Shown here: one piece after another, positions 50,447-62,809 of the stretch
How positions within the stretch are numbered: the first letter of the stretch is position 1
Layout: each line of letters begins with the position of its first letter
Source of the DNA: Rhodococcoides kroppenstedtii
GTDB lineage: Bacteria > Actinomycetota > Actinomycetes > Mycobacteriales > Mycobacteriaceae
NCBI RefSeq assembly: GCF_900111805.1
Contig: NZ_FOJN01000001.1
Location: forward strand, 1-64,000
Direction: 5' to 3'
Length of the DNA: 64,000 bases
Program-made: the position numbers and the translations under genes
Notes under the pieces: generated by a model
Told to the model about the DNA's origin: nothing
Seen by the model: only the letters and a program-made list of their open reading frames with translations
Databases searched by the model: none

Positions 50447-51769
50447 ATGCCCGACGCGTACCCGCACCGGACCCGACGCCCGGTGCGCGCTCGCTCGGTG
50501 GTCGCCCTGCTGGCCGTCGCGGGCGTGATCGCCTCCTGCGGATCGAGCGACGGTCCGATCGACATCTTCGGTGAGACCGGCTGGCGCGGAGGCCTCTCCG
50601 ATGCCCACAACAGCGCCTCCGTGACCACCGACGGCAGCCGCGATCTGGACCTGGAGTGGACCCGTCCGCTCGGCGCGGAGATCGCGACCCGACCGTCCAT
50701 CGCGCCGAACGGGCAGATCACCGCCTCGCTGGCGGCCTCGGGCAACTGTCCCCTGGGCTCCTTCCAGGGCGAGTCCGGCCGGAAGCGTTTCTGCAACGGG
50801 CTCGGCCCGTCCGGGGTGTCGTCCACCCCCGTCGCCGACACCGCGTCCAACCTCTACGCGGGCGAGGACGGCGCCGTGGTGTCGGTCAACCCGAACGGTC
50901 AGACCCGCTGGCTCACACCGGTGTACGGCGTTCCTCGCACCCCCCAGTTCCTGCCCGACGGCAACCTGCTGGCGATCACGCAGTTCGGCCAGGTGAACGT
51001 GCTGTCCAACCAGAGCGGACGGCCCGAGGCCCCGATTCTCGATCTGGTTCCCACCCCCGACCCACTCACGGCGCCCGACACCGAGCTGCGCGCCGCCGAC
51101 GACGGGCTGGTGGCCTGCCTCGGCGGAGGCCCCGCCTGTCCGGTCGCCGCCGCGCCGGCCGTCGATCTCGAGGCGAGCATCGTCTACGTGGTGCTGTGGA
51201 GGGAGGGCGCGATCGCGCCGCAGGTGGTCGCGCTGCGCTACACCGCCGGGCCCGAGCCGAGTTGGTCCGAGGAATGGTCCTCGGACCTGCTCCCGTCCGC
51301 CGTCACGTCGAGTCCCGTTCTCTCCCCGGACGGTTCCCGTCTCTACACGACGGACGTCGAGGGTTCCGTGCGCGCGTACGACACCGCCGACGGCCGGGAG
51401 GTCTGGACCTACTTCGTCGGCGACCGAGCGGCGGGCAGCGTGACCGTGTCGCCGGACGGCACCCTGGTTCCGTCCGGCGGGGCCGGCTCGGTGCTGCGGG
51501 CGGTCCGCGACACCGGCGACGCACCCCAACTGGTGTGGGAGCGTGAGGATCTCGTGCAAGCCGGCGCCCCCGCCGTCGCCGGCTCCACCGTCTACGCGGT
51601 GACCGGCACCGACGAGTTGTCGCTCACCACCGTCGATCTGACCACCGGCGAGACCGTGGACACCGACGCGCTCCCGGGCGCCGCCGGGTACAGCCCGGGC
51701 GTCGTCGTCGGCTCGGACGGTGCGGTGGTGGTTCCCGTCGGGCTCGGGACGCTCTATTCGTTCCGCTGA
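50447..51769 (+). CDS. PQQ-like beta-propeller lipoprotein (Rv3035-like)
   Basis: A 440-residue exported protein. The N terminus has Arg-rich and hydrophobic segments and a lipobox-like VIASC (Cys near residue 32). The rest forms WD/PQQ-type blades (LYAGEDGAVVSVNPNGQTRW, LYTTDVEGSVRAYDTADGREVWTYFVG, LVPSGGAGSVLRAVRD, VYAVTGTDELSLTTVDLTTG). Start chosen at ATG 50447 because AGGAG lies 6 nt upstream and the signal peptide then has normal length. Function unknown; may be a scaffold. The stop codon is the first TGA of a tandem repeat. Confidence 0.82.
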   Translation: MPDAYPHRTRRPVRARSVVALLAVAGVIASCGSSDGPIDIFGETGWRGGLSDAHNSASVTTDGSRDLDLEWTRPLGAEIATRPSIAPNGQITASLAASGNCPLGSFQGESGRKRFCNGLGPSGVSSTPVADTASNLYAGEDGAVVSVNPNGQTRWLTPVYGVPRTPQFLPDGNLLAITQFGQVNVLSNQSGRPEAPILDLVPTPDPLTAPDTELRAADDGLVACLGGGPACPVAAAPAVDLEASIVYVVLWREGAIAPQVVALRYTAGPEPSWSEEWSSDLLPSAVTSSPVLSPDGSRLYTTDVEGSVRAYDTADGREVWTYFVGDRAAGSVTVSPDGTLVPSGGAGSVLRAVRDTGDAPQLVWEREDLVQAGAPAVAGSTVYAVTGTDELSLTTVDLTTGETVDTDALPGAAGYSPGVVVGSDGAVVVPVGLGTLYSFR

Positions 51770-52974
51770 TCGCCGACTTGCGGGGTCCGCTGATCGCCGA
51801 CTTGCGGGGTCCGCTGATCGCTGACCGTGCGGGGTCCGCACACGAACGCGACCGCACTGCGGCCGATCCGGGTGATCACCAGCGACAGCGGCGTGGACCC
51901 GCGCAACCCCAGCTTCGATCGCAACACGGCCGGGTCGACGTCCACCCCGCGCACCAGGATCTCGAGGGAGCCGCAGTCCCGGCGCGCGAGTTCCTTCCGT
52001 AATTGCTTCTCCTGCATCGGAAGCCGATCCAGAACCTCGAAGCCCGACGTGTCCGGCGGGATGCGGTCGCCGGTGAGATGCGCGATCCGAGGGTCGAGTT
52101 GCCACAGACCGTGCCGGGCGGCGTACTGCCGGACCAGTCCGGCCCGCACCACGGCGCCGTCCGGGTCGATCACGTACCGACCCGGCGGGCGCTCGTCGAT
52201 CTCGTCCGGGTCGGTGTCCACCAGCGACACCGGCGGCGACCCCGCACGCAGGACCGTCGCGCGTCGTCGCACCCCGGGCTCGGCGACCGAGCCCGTCCAC
52301 AGGCATGCCTCGCGCACGCCACCGTCGAGCGAGACCACCTCGATCTCCGCGTCCGTCGGCAGCCGATCGAAATCCAGCCCCGGCGCGCACTTCACCACGA
52401 GGTCGCGCCCCGCGTAGGCCGAGAGCAGGTGCGGCAGAGGGGGTTCGAGTGCCGCGGGGTCGCGCAGTCGGCGTCCGCCCGACCGTCGACCGGGATCCGC
52501 CAGCACCACCGTCCCGCGGGTCACCGGCGTCAGCGCATCGGCGCGCAGGACCGGGACGTCCGGCACGTTGCGTGCCGCCATCGCCAGCCGCACGGCGTCG
52601 AGGTCGCTGCCCACCACCGACGCCGCCGTCGCCCGCAGCGCGTGCAGCTCGGTGCCGATCGAACAGGTGACGTCGTGGATCACGCGACCGGCGAGCCGGT
52701 GCGCGCGGTGCGCCGACACCGCGTCCGGCGTCGCCTGCTGGACGGCGTCGTCCGTCAGGAGCCAGGACCCGGCGGCCGCCACTTTGCTGCGTGCCTTGCG
52801 CCGGACGGTCACCGTCTCCACCAGGGCCGGGGCACGAGACCCGAAGCGGGCGCGCACCCGCGCGAGGTCACCGATCAGGGAGGCCGGGGTCAGTGCGTAC
52901 TCGTCGACCTCGGCGAGCGCCTCCACCGCACCCGCCAGGTACTCGACGTCGTCGAGGTCGAACGCGTAGCCCAC
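51754..52974 (-). CDS. THUMP-like class I methyltransferase (Rv3037c-like)
   Basis: A 406-residue protein with a helical N-terminal domain (about 1-90), a SAM-binding core (IHDVTCSIGTELHALRA, VGSDLDAVRLAMAARNV, ADPGRRSGGRRL) and a C-terminal THUMP-like domain (LEILVRGVDVDPAVLRSKLGLRG). The DPGRR motif suggests RNA as a possible substrate, but none is known. The C-terminal DQRTPQVG-DQRTPQVG-DQRNE is translated from a 24-bp tandem repeat and its last 16 nt overlap the convergent lipoprotein gene. Start GTG 52974, 4 nt after the preceding methyltransferase stop. Confidence 0.82.
   Translation of the reverse strand: MGYAFDLDDVEYLAGAVEALAEVDEYALTPASLIGDLARVRARFGSRAPALVETVTVRRKARSKVAAAGSWLLTDDAVQQATPDAVSAHRAHRLAGRVIHDVTCSIGTELHALRATAASVVGSDLDAVRLAMAARNVPDVPVLRADALTPVTRGTVVLADPGRRSGGRRLRDPAALEPPLPHLLSAYAGRDLVVKCAPGLDFDRLPTDAEIEVVSLDGGVREACLWTGSVAEPGVRRRATVLRAGSPPVSLVDTDPDEIDERPPGRYVIDPDGAVVRAGLVRQYAARHGLWQLDPRIAHLTGDRIPPDTSGFEVLDRLPMQEKQLRKELARRDCGSLEILVRGVDVDPAVLRSKLGLRGSTPLSLVITRIGRSAVAFVCGPRTVSDQRTPQVGDQRTPQVGDQRNE
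51763..51835. repeat. 24-bp tandem repeat across two convergent gene ends
   Basis: Units begin at 51763, 51787 and 51811, each starting CCGCTGATCGC and ending GCGGGGT. The plus-strand lipoprotein stop (TGA 51767-51769) is repeated in every unit; on the minus strand the same DNA encodes in-frame DQRTPQVG units. Confidence 0.95.
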
Positions 52975-52978
52975 CGAG

Positions 52979-53992
52979 TCAGTCGGCGGCGAGCGGCTTG
53001 GTGCCGGTGATCATCACGTTGTAGAAGTAGCCGCGTGGCACCACGTGGTGGAGCACCTTCTCGTCGAGCCAGCTGAGCGACTTCCAGCCGGTGAAAGCGA
53101 ACCGCGCCCATCCCCAGCCCAGCTTCTCCGCCGGCACGGCCGCTTCGAACGTGCGCACGGGCCACCCGAGCAGGGCCGCGGCGAACTCCTCCGTCTTCGC
53201 CTGCACTCCCTCGGCGCCCGCGGCGGTCGCGATCTCCTCGAGCTCCGTGGGGTCGAACGTGTGCAGATCCACGACGGCTTCGAGCGCCGCGGCGCGGGAG
53301 GACTCGTCGAGTTCCTGCTGCGGACGACGCCAGTCGGCGAGGAACGGCAGCTTGGTCACGCGCGTCGTCGCCTCCCACGTCGCCCGGCCGAGCCAGCGCG
53401 CATAGAAGTTGCCGACGGTGGTCGGCTCGCCCGCGAAGACGAAGCGTCCGCCGGGCTTCAGCACCCGCAGCACCTCGCGCAGGGACTGCTCGACATCCGG
53501 AATGTGGTGCAGGACGGCATGTCCCACGACCAGATCGAACGTGTCGTCGTCGTACGGGATGGTCTCCGCGTCGGCCACCCGGCCGTCGACCGGCAGACCG
53601 AGGTTCTCGGCGTTGCGCAGAGCCACCTTGACCATGCCCGGCGACAGATCGGTCACCGAACCGGTCGCGGCGACCCCGCTCTGCATCAGATTCAGCAGGA
53701 AGAAGCCGGTACCGCAGCCCAGTTCCAACGCCCGCTCGTACGGCAGTGGCTGATCACCCGCGACGGCGTCGAACCGCCCGCGGGCGTAGTCGATGCAGCG
53801 CTGGTCGTAGGAGATGGACCACTTGTCGTCGTACGTCTCGGCTTCCCAGTCGTGGTAGAGCACCTGGGCGAGCTTGGTGTCCGAGCGTGCGGCCGCGACC
53901 TCCTCGGCACTGGCGTGAGGCCGCGGTGCCGGATCGAGGGTCGCGTCGGCCGACGAGGAGTCGGCCGGGATCGGGTCGTGACGAACGGTCAT
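52979..53992 (-). CDS. SAM-dependent methyltransferase (Rv3038c-like)
   Basis: A 337-residue class I methyltransferase: AETYDDKWSISYDQRCIDYARGRF, motif I ALELGCGTGFFLLNLM (about 89-104), VTDLSPGMVKVA, VADAETIPYDDDTFDLVVGHAVLHHIPDVEQSL and LKPGGRFVFAGEPT. Substrate unknown; the UbiE-like core suggests a lipid or quinone-type acceptor but nothing proves it. First gene of a pair with the THUMP-like methyltransferase. TAGGCT ends 8 nt before the ATG. Confidence 0.88.
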   Translation of the reverse strand: MTVRHDPIPADSSSADATLDPAPRPHASAEEVAAARSDTKLAQVLYHDWEAETYDDKWSISYDQRCIDYARGRFDAVAGDQPLPYERALELGCGTGFFLLNLMQSGVAATGSVTDLSPGMVKVALRNAENLGLPVDGRVADAETIPYDDDTFDLVVGHAVLHHIPDVEQSLREVLRVLKPGGRFVFAGEPTTVGNFYARWLGRATWEATTRVTKLPFLADWRRPQQELDESSRAAALEAVVDLHTFDPTELEEIATAAGAEGVQAKTEEFAAALLGWPVRTFEAAVPAEKLGWGWARFAFTGWKSLSWLDEKVLHHVVPRGYFYNVMITGTKPLAAD

Positions 53993-54000
53993 GAAAACAG

Positions 54001-54006
54001 AGCCTA
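54001..54006 (-). promoter_or_regulatory. -10 element of the methyltransferase pair
   Basis: TAGGCT on the minus strand, ending 8 nt before the ATG at 53992. Confidence 0.45.
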
Positions 54007-54041
54007 ACCGGTGTCCCTCGACGGTCCGCGTCGGTTCCCGG

Positions 54042-54821
54042 TCAGTTCCCCGTGAACTCGGCCTTGCCGGGGCCGTTCTCGAGGAACGACGACATGCCGA
54101 TCGACCGGTCGTCGGTGGCGAACAAGGACGCGAACACGTGGGCCTCGATCTTCAGGCCCGTGGCGAGGTCGGTGTCGAGGCCCTCGTCGATCGCCGCCTT
54201 CGCCGCGGCCAGCGCGCGCGACGCCCCGCCGACGAACTGGCTCGCCCACGCCCGCGCGGCGTCGTACACCGCATCGGGGGCCACGACCTCGTCGACCAGG
54301 CCGATCCGCAGTGCTTCCTCCGCGCCGACGAAGCGGCCGGTGAAGATCATGTCCTTGGCGCGGCTCGGCCCGATCAGGCGCGCGAGGCGCTGCGTTCCGC
54401 CGCCGCCGGGTATGACGCCGAGCAGCACCTCCGGCACGCCCAGCTTGGCGTTGTCCCCGGCGATGCGCCGATCCGCGCCGAGGGCGACCTCGAGTCCGCC
54501 GCCCAGGGCGTAGCCGGTGATCGCCGCGACCGTCGGCTTCGGGATGGACGCCACGGCGCCGAGGCCCGCCTGCAGACCACCGATTGCATCGGTCATCTGC
54601 TGGGCGCTCATCTCGGCCATCTCCTTGATGTCCGCACCCGCGGCGAAGACCTTCTCGCCGCCGTACACGATGACCGCGCGCACCGCGTCGTCCGCGGTGG
54701 CCGCGGCGGCGACGTCCCGGAGCTCGCCCTGCACCTGGCGGTTCAGCGCGTTCATCGGGGGCCGCGAGAGTCGGATGGTGCCGATGCCGCCGTCGACGTC
54801 GAGAGTCACGAATTCAGCCAT
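54042..54821 (-). CDS. enoyl-CoA hydratase (EchA17-like)
   Basis: A 259-residue crotonase. Oxyanion segments VIVYGGEKVFAAGADIKEMAEM (about 50-71) and AITGYALGGGLEVALGADRRIA, with both catalytic Glu positions present (ALGGGLEVAL... and KLGVPEVLLGVIPGGGGTQRLARLIG). This supports true hydratase activity, unlike the paralogue at 3071. Probable role in fatty acid beta-oxidation. TAGCCT lies 7 nt before the ATG. Confidence 0.93.
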   Translation of the reverse strand: MAEFVTLDVDGGIGTIRLSRPPMNALNRQVQGELRDVAAAATADDAVRAVIVYGGEKVFAAGADIKEMAEMSAQQMTDAIGGLQAGLGAVASIPKPTVAAITGYALGGGLEVALGADRRIAGDNAKLGVPEVLLGVIPGGGGTQRLARLIGPSRAKDMIFTGRFVGAEEALRIGLVDEVVAPDAVYDAARAWASQFVGGASRALAAAKAAIDEGLDTDLATGLKIEAHVFASLFATDDRSIGMSSFLENGPGKAEFTGN

Positions 54822-54828
54822 GGCGGTG

Positions 54829-54834
54829 AGGCTA
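54829..54834 (-). promoter_or_regulatory. -10 element of the enoyl-CoA hydratase gene
   Basis: TAGCCT on the minus strand, ending 7 nt before the ATG at 54821. Confidence 0.45.
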
Positions 54835-54837
54835 CCG

Positions 54838-55620
54838 TCAGCCGAACGCCGCGTAGTACCGCTCGGCGCCGGGGAACTCGACCCGACGGTTCTCCCCGTC
54901 ACGCACGAGAACGGGCTGCACCGGGTCCAGGCGATACGGGGCCGCGAACGCGTCCGCGACGGTGGCGTGCTCGGCCAGGTCCGCCAGGGTGGACCAGGTG
55001 GGCGGCATCATCGTGCGCGCACGGGTACGCAGGTCCGCCACGGCGTCGGCCGGTCGGAACCAGCCGGCGTCCACCGCTTCGCTCGTGGCGTCGTCGGCGC
55101 GCTGCCCGGCCGGCACGGCGGCGAGGAAGAATCGGGTGTCGTAACGCCGCGTCGTCTCCCCCTCCGGGGTGATCCAGCGGGCGGCGGGCCGCAGCAGATC
55201 GGCACGGACCGACAGACCGGTGTCGGCGAGGAACTCGGAGAACGCGATCTCGCGGCGCTCCACCGCCCGACGGCCGTCCGCGTACTCCGCGGTGTCGGCG
55301 ACGACGGCGTGCTCGTCCGGCCCGGCCAGCAGGATTCCGCACTCCTCGAACGTCTCCCGCACGGCGGCGAGTACCAGGGCTCGTGCCGTCGGCTCGTCGG
55401 TGCCGAACTGCTCCGCCCACCAGGACGGCGCGGGCCCCACCCACGGATCGTCGCCCGTCGGCGCGGTGCGGTCGGAGGCGTCGACCCCGCCACCGGGATA
55501 GACCGTCATCCCCGCGGCGAAGGCCATCGCCTTCACCCGGCGCTGCAGGAACACCTCGAGGCCGTGCTCGCCGTCCCGCACCAGCACGACGGTCGACGCA
55601 TCGCGCACCGGCACGCTCAT
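54838..55620 (-). CDS. Nudix hydrolase (NUDT19/RppH-unrelated, CoA-type layout)
   Basis: A 260-residue Nudix protein: VPVRDASTVVLVRDGEHGLEVFLQRR, then MTVYPGGGVDASD and, after an insertion of about 35 residues, AAVRETFEECGILL. The Nudix box is therefore split (GGGVDASD ... RETFEECGIL), as in NUDT19/CoA-diphosphatase relatives. Substrate unknown. The ATG overlaps the ABC ATPase stop (ATGA), so the two are coexpressed. Rv3040c occupies this place in M. tuberculosis. Confidence 0.88.
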   Translation of the reverse strand: MSVPVRDASTVVLVRDGEHGLEVFLQRRVKAMAFAAGMTVYPGGGVDASDRTAPTGDDPWVGPAPSWWAEQFGTDEPTARALVLAAVRETFEECGILLAGPDEHAVVADTAEYADGRRAVERREIAFSEFLADTGLSVRADLLRPAARWITPEGETTRRYDTRFFLAAVPAGQRADDATSEAVDAGWFRPADAVADLRTRARTMMPPTWSTLADLAEHATVADAFAAPYRLDPVQPVLVRDGENRRVEFPGAERYYAAFG

Positions 55621-56453
55621 CGGGCGCGGCGATGCGACGGGCCGCGGCGCTTGCGGCGCGCGAAGAACCGGTCGTCCGTCCGATCCAGGGCGATGGCCTG
55701 ACTGAAGGCCGTCGAGAGGTTCTCCTCCGTGATGACGTCGTCGATCAGTCCCTGGGCGACCACTCCGCCTTCCTTGAGGAGCATGGCGTGGGTGAAGCCG
55801 GGCGGGATCTCCTCGACGTGGTGGGTGACCAGCACCGTCGCCGGGGCGTCCGGGTTCATCGCGAGCTCGGTGAGGATCGCGACGAGGTCCTCGCGACCGC
55901 CGAGGTCGAGGCCGGCGGCGGGCTCGTCGAGCAGGAGCAATTCCGGGTCGGTCATGAGGGCCCGGGCGATGAGGACGCGTTTGCGCTCGCCCTCGGACAG
56001 GGTGCCGAAGGTGCGGCGTGCAAGGTGTTCGATGCCGGCGCGCTCGAGCATGTCGATGGCTCGCTCGTCGTCGACGTCCTCGTACTCCTCGCGCCACCGG
56101 CCGAGCACCGCGTAGCCGGCCGACACCACGAGGTCGGAGACCACCTCGTCACCCGGAATCCGCCCCGCGAGTGCCGCCGACGACAGCCCGATCCGCGGCT
56201 TGAGCTCCGAGATGTCCACGTGCCCCAGGGTTTCCGCCAGCACGTGCGCCGTGCCCTCGGTCGGGTACAGCTCCGCGGCGGCGATCTTCAGCAGCGTCGT
56301 CTTGCCCGCTCCGTTGGGGCCGAGCACCACCCACCGCTCGTCGAGTTCGACGTTCCACGAGACCGGACCCACGAGCGTCGTCGTCCCCCGGCGGACGGAC
56401 ACGGAGTCGAGTTGGACGAGCAGGTCGGGATCAGGTTCGGACACGACGTCCAT
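55617..56453 (-). CDS. ABC transporter ATP-binding protein (Rv3041c-like)
   Basis: A 278-residue ATPase: Walker A VVLGPNGAGKTTLLKIAAA, signature FGTLSEGERKRVLIARALM, Walker B ELLLLDEPAAGLDLGG and the switch His in VLVTHHVEEI. No membrane partner is next to it; single ATPases of this type (YlmA/ModF-like) may act outside transport. ATG 56453 chosen; a GTG 9 nt downstream (VSEPDPD) is possible. A short basic tail (RRKRRGPSHRRAR) ends the protein. Confidence 0.9.
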   Translation of the reverse strand: MDVVSEPDPDLLVQLDSVSVRRGTTTLVGPVSWNVELDERWVVLGPNGAGKTTLLKIAAAELYPTEGTAHVLAETLGHVDISELKPRIGLSSAALAGRIPGDEVVSDLVVSAGYAVLGRWREEYEDVDDERAIDMLERAGIEHLARRTFGTLSEGERKRVLIARALMTDPELLLLDEPAAGLDLGGREDLVAILTELAMNPDAPATVLVTHHVEEIPPGFTHAMLLKEGGVVAQGLIDDVITEENLSTAFSQAIALDRTDDRFFARRKRRGPSHRRAR

Positions 56454-56482
56454 CTTGTCCCACGCCGCCGGGCTCGACACGG

Positions 56483-56488
56483 CAGGAT
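56483..56488 (+). promoter_or_regulatory. -10 element of glgX
   Basis: CAGGAT ends 8 nt before the GTG at 56497, the same hexamer and spacing as at fbiD. Confidence 0.35.
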
Positions 56489-56496
56489 TGCCTCGC

Positions 56497-58641
56497 GTGT
56501 CGCACGATCACCCGTCCCCCCGGTCCCTGTCGGCCCCCGGCCGTCCCTTTCCACTCGGCGCGCACCCCGTCGACGGCGGTGTCTCCTTCGCCGTCCACGC
56601 GCCCGAGGCCACCGCGGTGGACGTCTGCGTGATCGACGACGACGGCACCGAGACGCGTCACCGCCTGCCCGAGCGGACCTACGGGATCTGGCACGGCGTC
56701 GTCGCCGACGCCGCGGTGGGCACGCGGTACGGGCTGCGCGCCGACGGTCCCTGGCACCCCGAGACCGGCCGCCGTTTCGATCCCGGCAAGCTGCTCCTCG
56801 ACCCCTACGCTCGCCGCATCACCGGCGGCCTCGGCGACGCGCACGCCCTCCTGCCGTACGACGACGAACCGTTCGGCCGCCGATCCCATCGCGACTCTCG
56901 TGGTCACGTTCCCCTCGCCGTCGTCTGCGCGCCCGCCGAGCGGCGCGGACGTGCCCGCCTCGAGACGGACTGGGACGCCACCGTCGTCTACGAACTACAC
57001 GTCGGTTCCTTCACCGCGACGCATCCCGACGTCCCCGAGAACCTCCGCGGGACGTATGCCGGGCTCGCGCACCCCGCCGTCGTCGCCCATCTGCTCGATC
57101 TCGGCGTCACCGCCGTCGAGCTGCTGCCGGTGCATGCGTGCCTCACCGAACCCGGCGTGCGCGCCCGCGGGATGCGCAACCACTGGGGGTACTCCACGGC
57201 CTCCTATTTCGCCCCCGAACCGCGGTACTCCTCCGTTCCCGGCGGCGAGGTCGAGGAATTCCGGGCCATGGTCGACGCGCTTCACGACGCCGGCCTCGAG
57301 GTGATCCTCGACGTCGTCTACAACCACACCTGCGAGGGCGGTGTCGACGGGCCGTCGCTGTCCTGGCGGGGTCTCGACGGGCCGGGGTACTACCTGCTCG
57401 ACGAGCGCGGCCACGACGTCGACCTCACCGGCTGCGGCAACACCCTGGACGCCGCCTCGCCCGTCGTCGTGCGCATGGTGTGCGACTCGCTGCGGTACTG
57501 GGCCACCGACATGGGTGTCGACGGGTTCCGATTCGACCTCGCGTCCACCCTCGGGCGCCCGGGCGGGTGGCGGTTCGACCCGCGGGCGCCGTTGCTCAGT
57601 GCCATCGCGGCGGACCCCGTGCTCTGCCGGACCAAGCTGATCGCCGAGCCCTGGGACGCCACCGGGCCCGGCTATCAGGTGGGCGGCTTCGGCGGCGTGT
57701 GGAGCGAGTGGAACGACCGCTACCGCGACACCGTGCGTAGGTTCTTCGCCGGGCAGGGCGGAGTGCGCGAGCTCGCCTCGCGGCTCGCCGGGTCCGAGGA
57801 CATCTTCGGCGCCGGCGGGCGGCGACCGTGGGCGTCGATCAACTTCGTCACCGCGCACGACGGTTTCACCGTCCGCGACCTGGTCTCGTACGAGCGCAAG
57901 CACAACGAGGCCAACGGCGAGGCCAACCGCGACGGCTCGGACGGCAACCACTCGGTGAACCACGGGGTCGAGGGCGACACGGAGGATCCGGCCGTACTGG
58001 CGGCCCGCGACCGGCACGTCCGCGCGCTGCTGTCGGTGCTCGCCCTCTCCACCGGGACGCCGATGTTCCTCGCGGGCGACGAATTCGGGCACACCCAGCA
58101 CGGCAACAACAACGCCTACTGCGTCCCGGCCGACACGCCCGCCGCCGAGGCCCACGCCGTCCGGTGGGCGGACCGCGACACCGACCTCGCGACCACCCTC
58201 GCCCGCGCACTCCGGTGTCGGCGGACGGCGCCGGTACTGCGACAGCAGGAATTCTTCGCGGGACGACGCACGCCGACGGGCGAGCCGGACCTCGTGTGGT
58301 TCGACGCCGCGGGGAACGAGATCGTCGGCGACGCCTGGCACGACGACACGGCCCGCACCCTGCAGGCGTGGGTCGACGGATCCGACGTCCGCATTCCCGG
58401 GTCGCACGGCCGATCGTTCGAATCTGCGCTGCTGGTGGTGCACGCCGGGGGGCCGACGGGCATCGTGCTCCCCCACCACGACGCCGTGACGCCGGCCTCC
58501 GACCACTTGCCCGTCTACGTGCCCGTCTTCGACTCCGCCTCACGGGACGGTCGGCCGATCGACCCGGCCGGGCAGGAACCGGGGAGTGTGGTCGAGGTGG
58601 CGGGGCCGATCGTGCTGGTGTACGTGACCGCGGCGCGCTGA
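56497..58641 (+). CDS. glgX: glycogen debranching enzyme GlgX (isoamylase-type)
   Basis: A 714-residue GH13 enzyme cleaving alpha-1,6 branches of glycogen-type glucans. The N-terminal beta-sandwich (RPFPLGAHPVDGGVSFAVHAPEAT) precedes the catalytic barrel: VILDVVYNHTCEG, GVDGFRFDLASTLG (nucleophile Asp), TKLIAEPWDATG (acid Glu), and NFVTAHDGFTVRDLVSYERKHNEANGE. A C-terminal sandwich follows. It sits next to the MGLP/GT genes, another alpha-glucan function. GTG start. The stop codon lies in the first unit of a 29-bp tandem repeat. Confidence 0.93.
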   Translation: MSHDHPSPRSLSAPGRPFPLGAHPVDGGVSFAVHAPEATAVDVCVIDDDGTETRHRLPERTYGIWHGVVADAAVGTRYGLRADGPWHPETGRRFDPGKLLLDPYARRITGGLGDAHALLPYDDEPFGRRSHRDSRGHVPLAVVCAPAERRGRARLETDWDATVVYELHVGSFTATHPDVPENLRGTYAGLAHPAVVAHLLDLGVTAVELLPVHACLTEPGVRARGMRNHWGYSTASYFAPEPRYSSVPGGEVEEFRAMVDALHDAGLEVILDVVYNHTCEGGVDGPSLSWRGLDGPGYYLLDERGHDVDLTGCGNTLDAASPVVVRMVCDSLRYWATDMGVDGFRFDLASTLGRPGGWRFDPRAPLLSAIAADPVLCRTKLIAEPWDATGPGYQVGGFGGVWSEWNDRYRDTVRRFFAGQGGVRELASRLAGSEDIFGAGGRRPWASINFVTAHDGFTVRDLVSYERKHNEANGEANRDGSDGNHSVNHGVEGDTEDPAVLAARDRHVRALLSVLALSTGTPMFLAGDEFGHTQHGNNNAYCVPADTPAAEAHAVRWADRDTDLATTLARALRCRRTAPVLRQQEFFAGRRTPTGEPDLVWFDAAGNEIVGDAWHDDTARTLQAWVDGSDVRIPGSHGRSFESALLVVHAGGPTGIVLPHHDAVTPASDHLPVYVPVFDSASRDGRPIDPAGQEPGSVVEVAGPIVLVYVTAAR

Positions 58642-58729
58642 GCGCCGCCATCGACACCGCGGCGCGCTGAGCGCCGCCATCGACACCGCGGCGCGCTGAG
58701 CGCCGCCATCGACACCGCGGCGCGCTGAG

Positions 58730-58732
<3 letters not shown>
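58627..58732. repeat. 29-bp tandem repeat between glgX and the PTH2 gene
   Basis: Units begin at 58627, 58656, 58685 and 58714. Each carries GCGGCGC-GCTGA-GCGCCGC, a 7-bp stem with the TGA in the loop, except that the last copy is cut off after GCTGAGC. The glgX stop (58639-58641) is the TGA of the first unit. The array ends at the stop codon of the convergent gene (58730-58732). Confidence 0.97.
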
Positions 58733-62651
<3,919 letters not shown>

Positions 62652-62716
62652 TGATCCTCCTGAATGCGCGTCTCCCCGCGGAAGCGAAGTGGACGCATGA
62701 ACGTGCGCTACAAGGA

Positions 62717-62722
62717 TCGTAA
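62717..62722 (-). promoter_or_regulatory. candidate -10 element of ctaD
   Basis: TACGAT on the minus strand, 65 nt before the ctaD GTG; would give a leader of about 58 nt containing the AGGAGG site. Confidence 0.35.
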
Positions 62723-62796
62723 CCCCCTGGGCCGACATGTGAAGCGCGGGTCCTACTCGGTGTCGTAGGTCGTCCGTCACGCCGTGACGCCTCCAG

Positions 62797-62802
62797 TAGG
62801 GT
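62797..62802 (+). promoter_or_regulatory. -10 element of the FecB-like gene
   Basis: TAGGGT ends 7 nt before the ATG at 62810. Confidence 0.5.
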
Positions 62803-62809
62803 CACCGCC

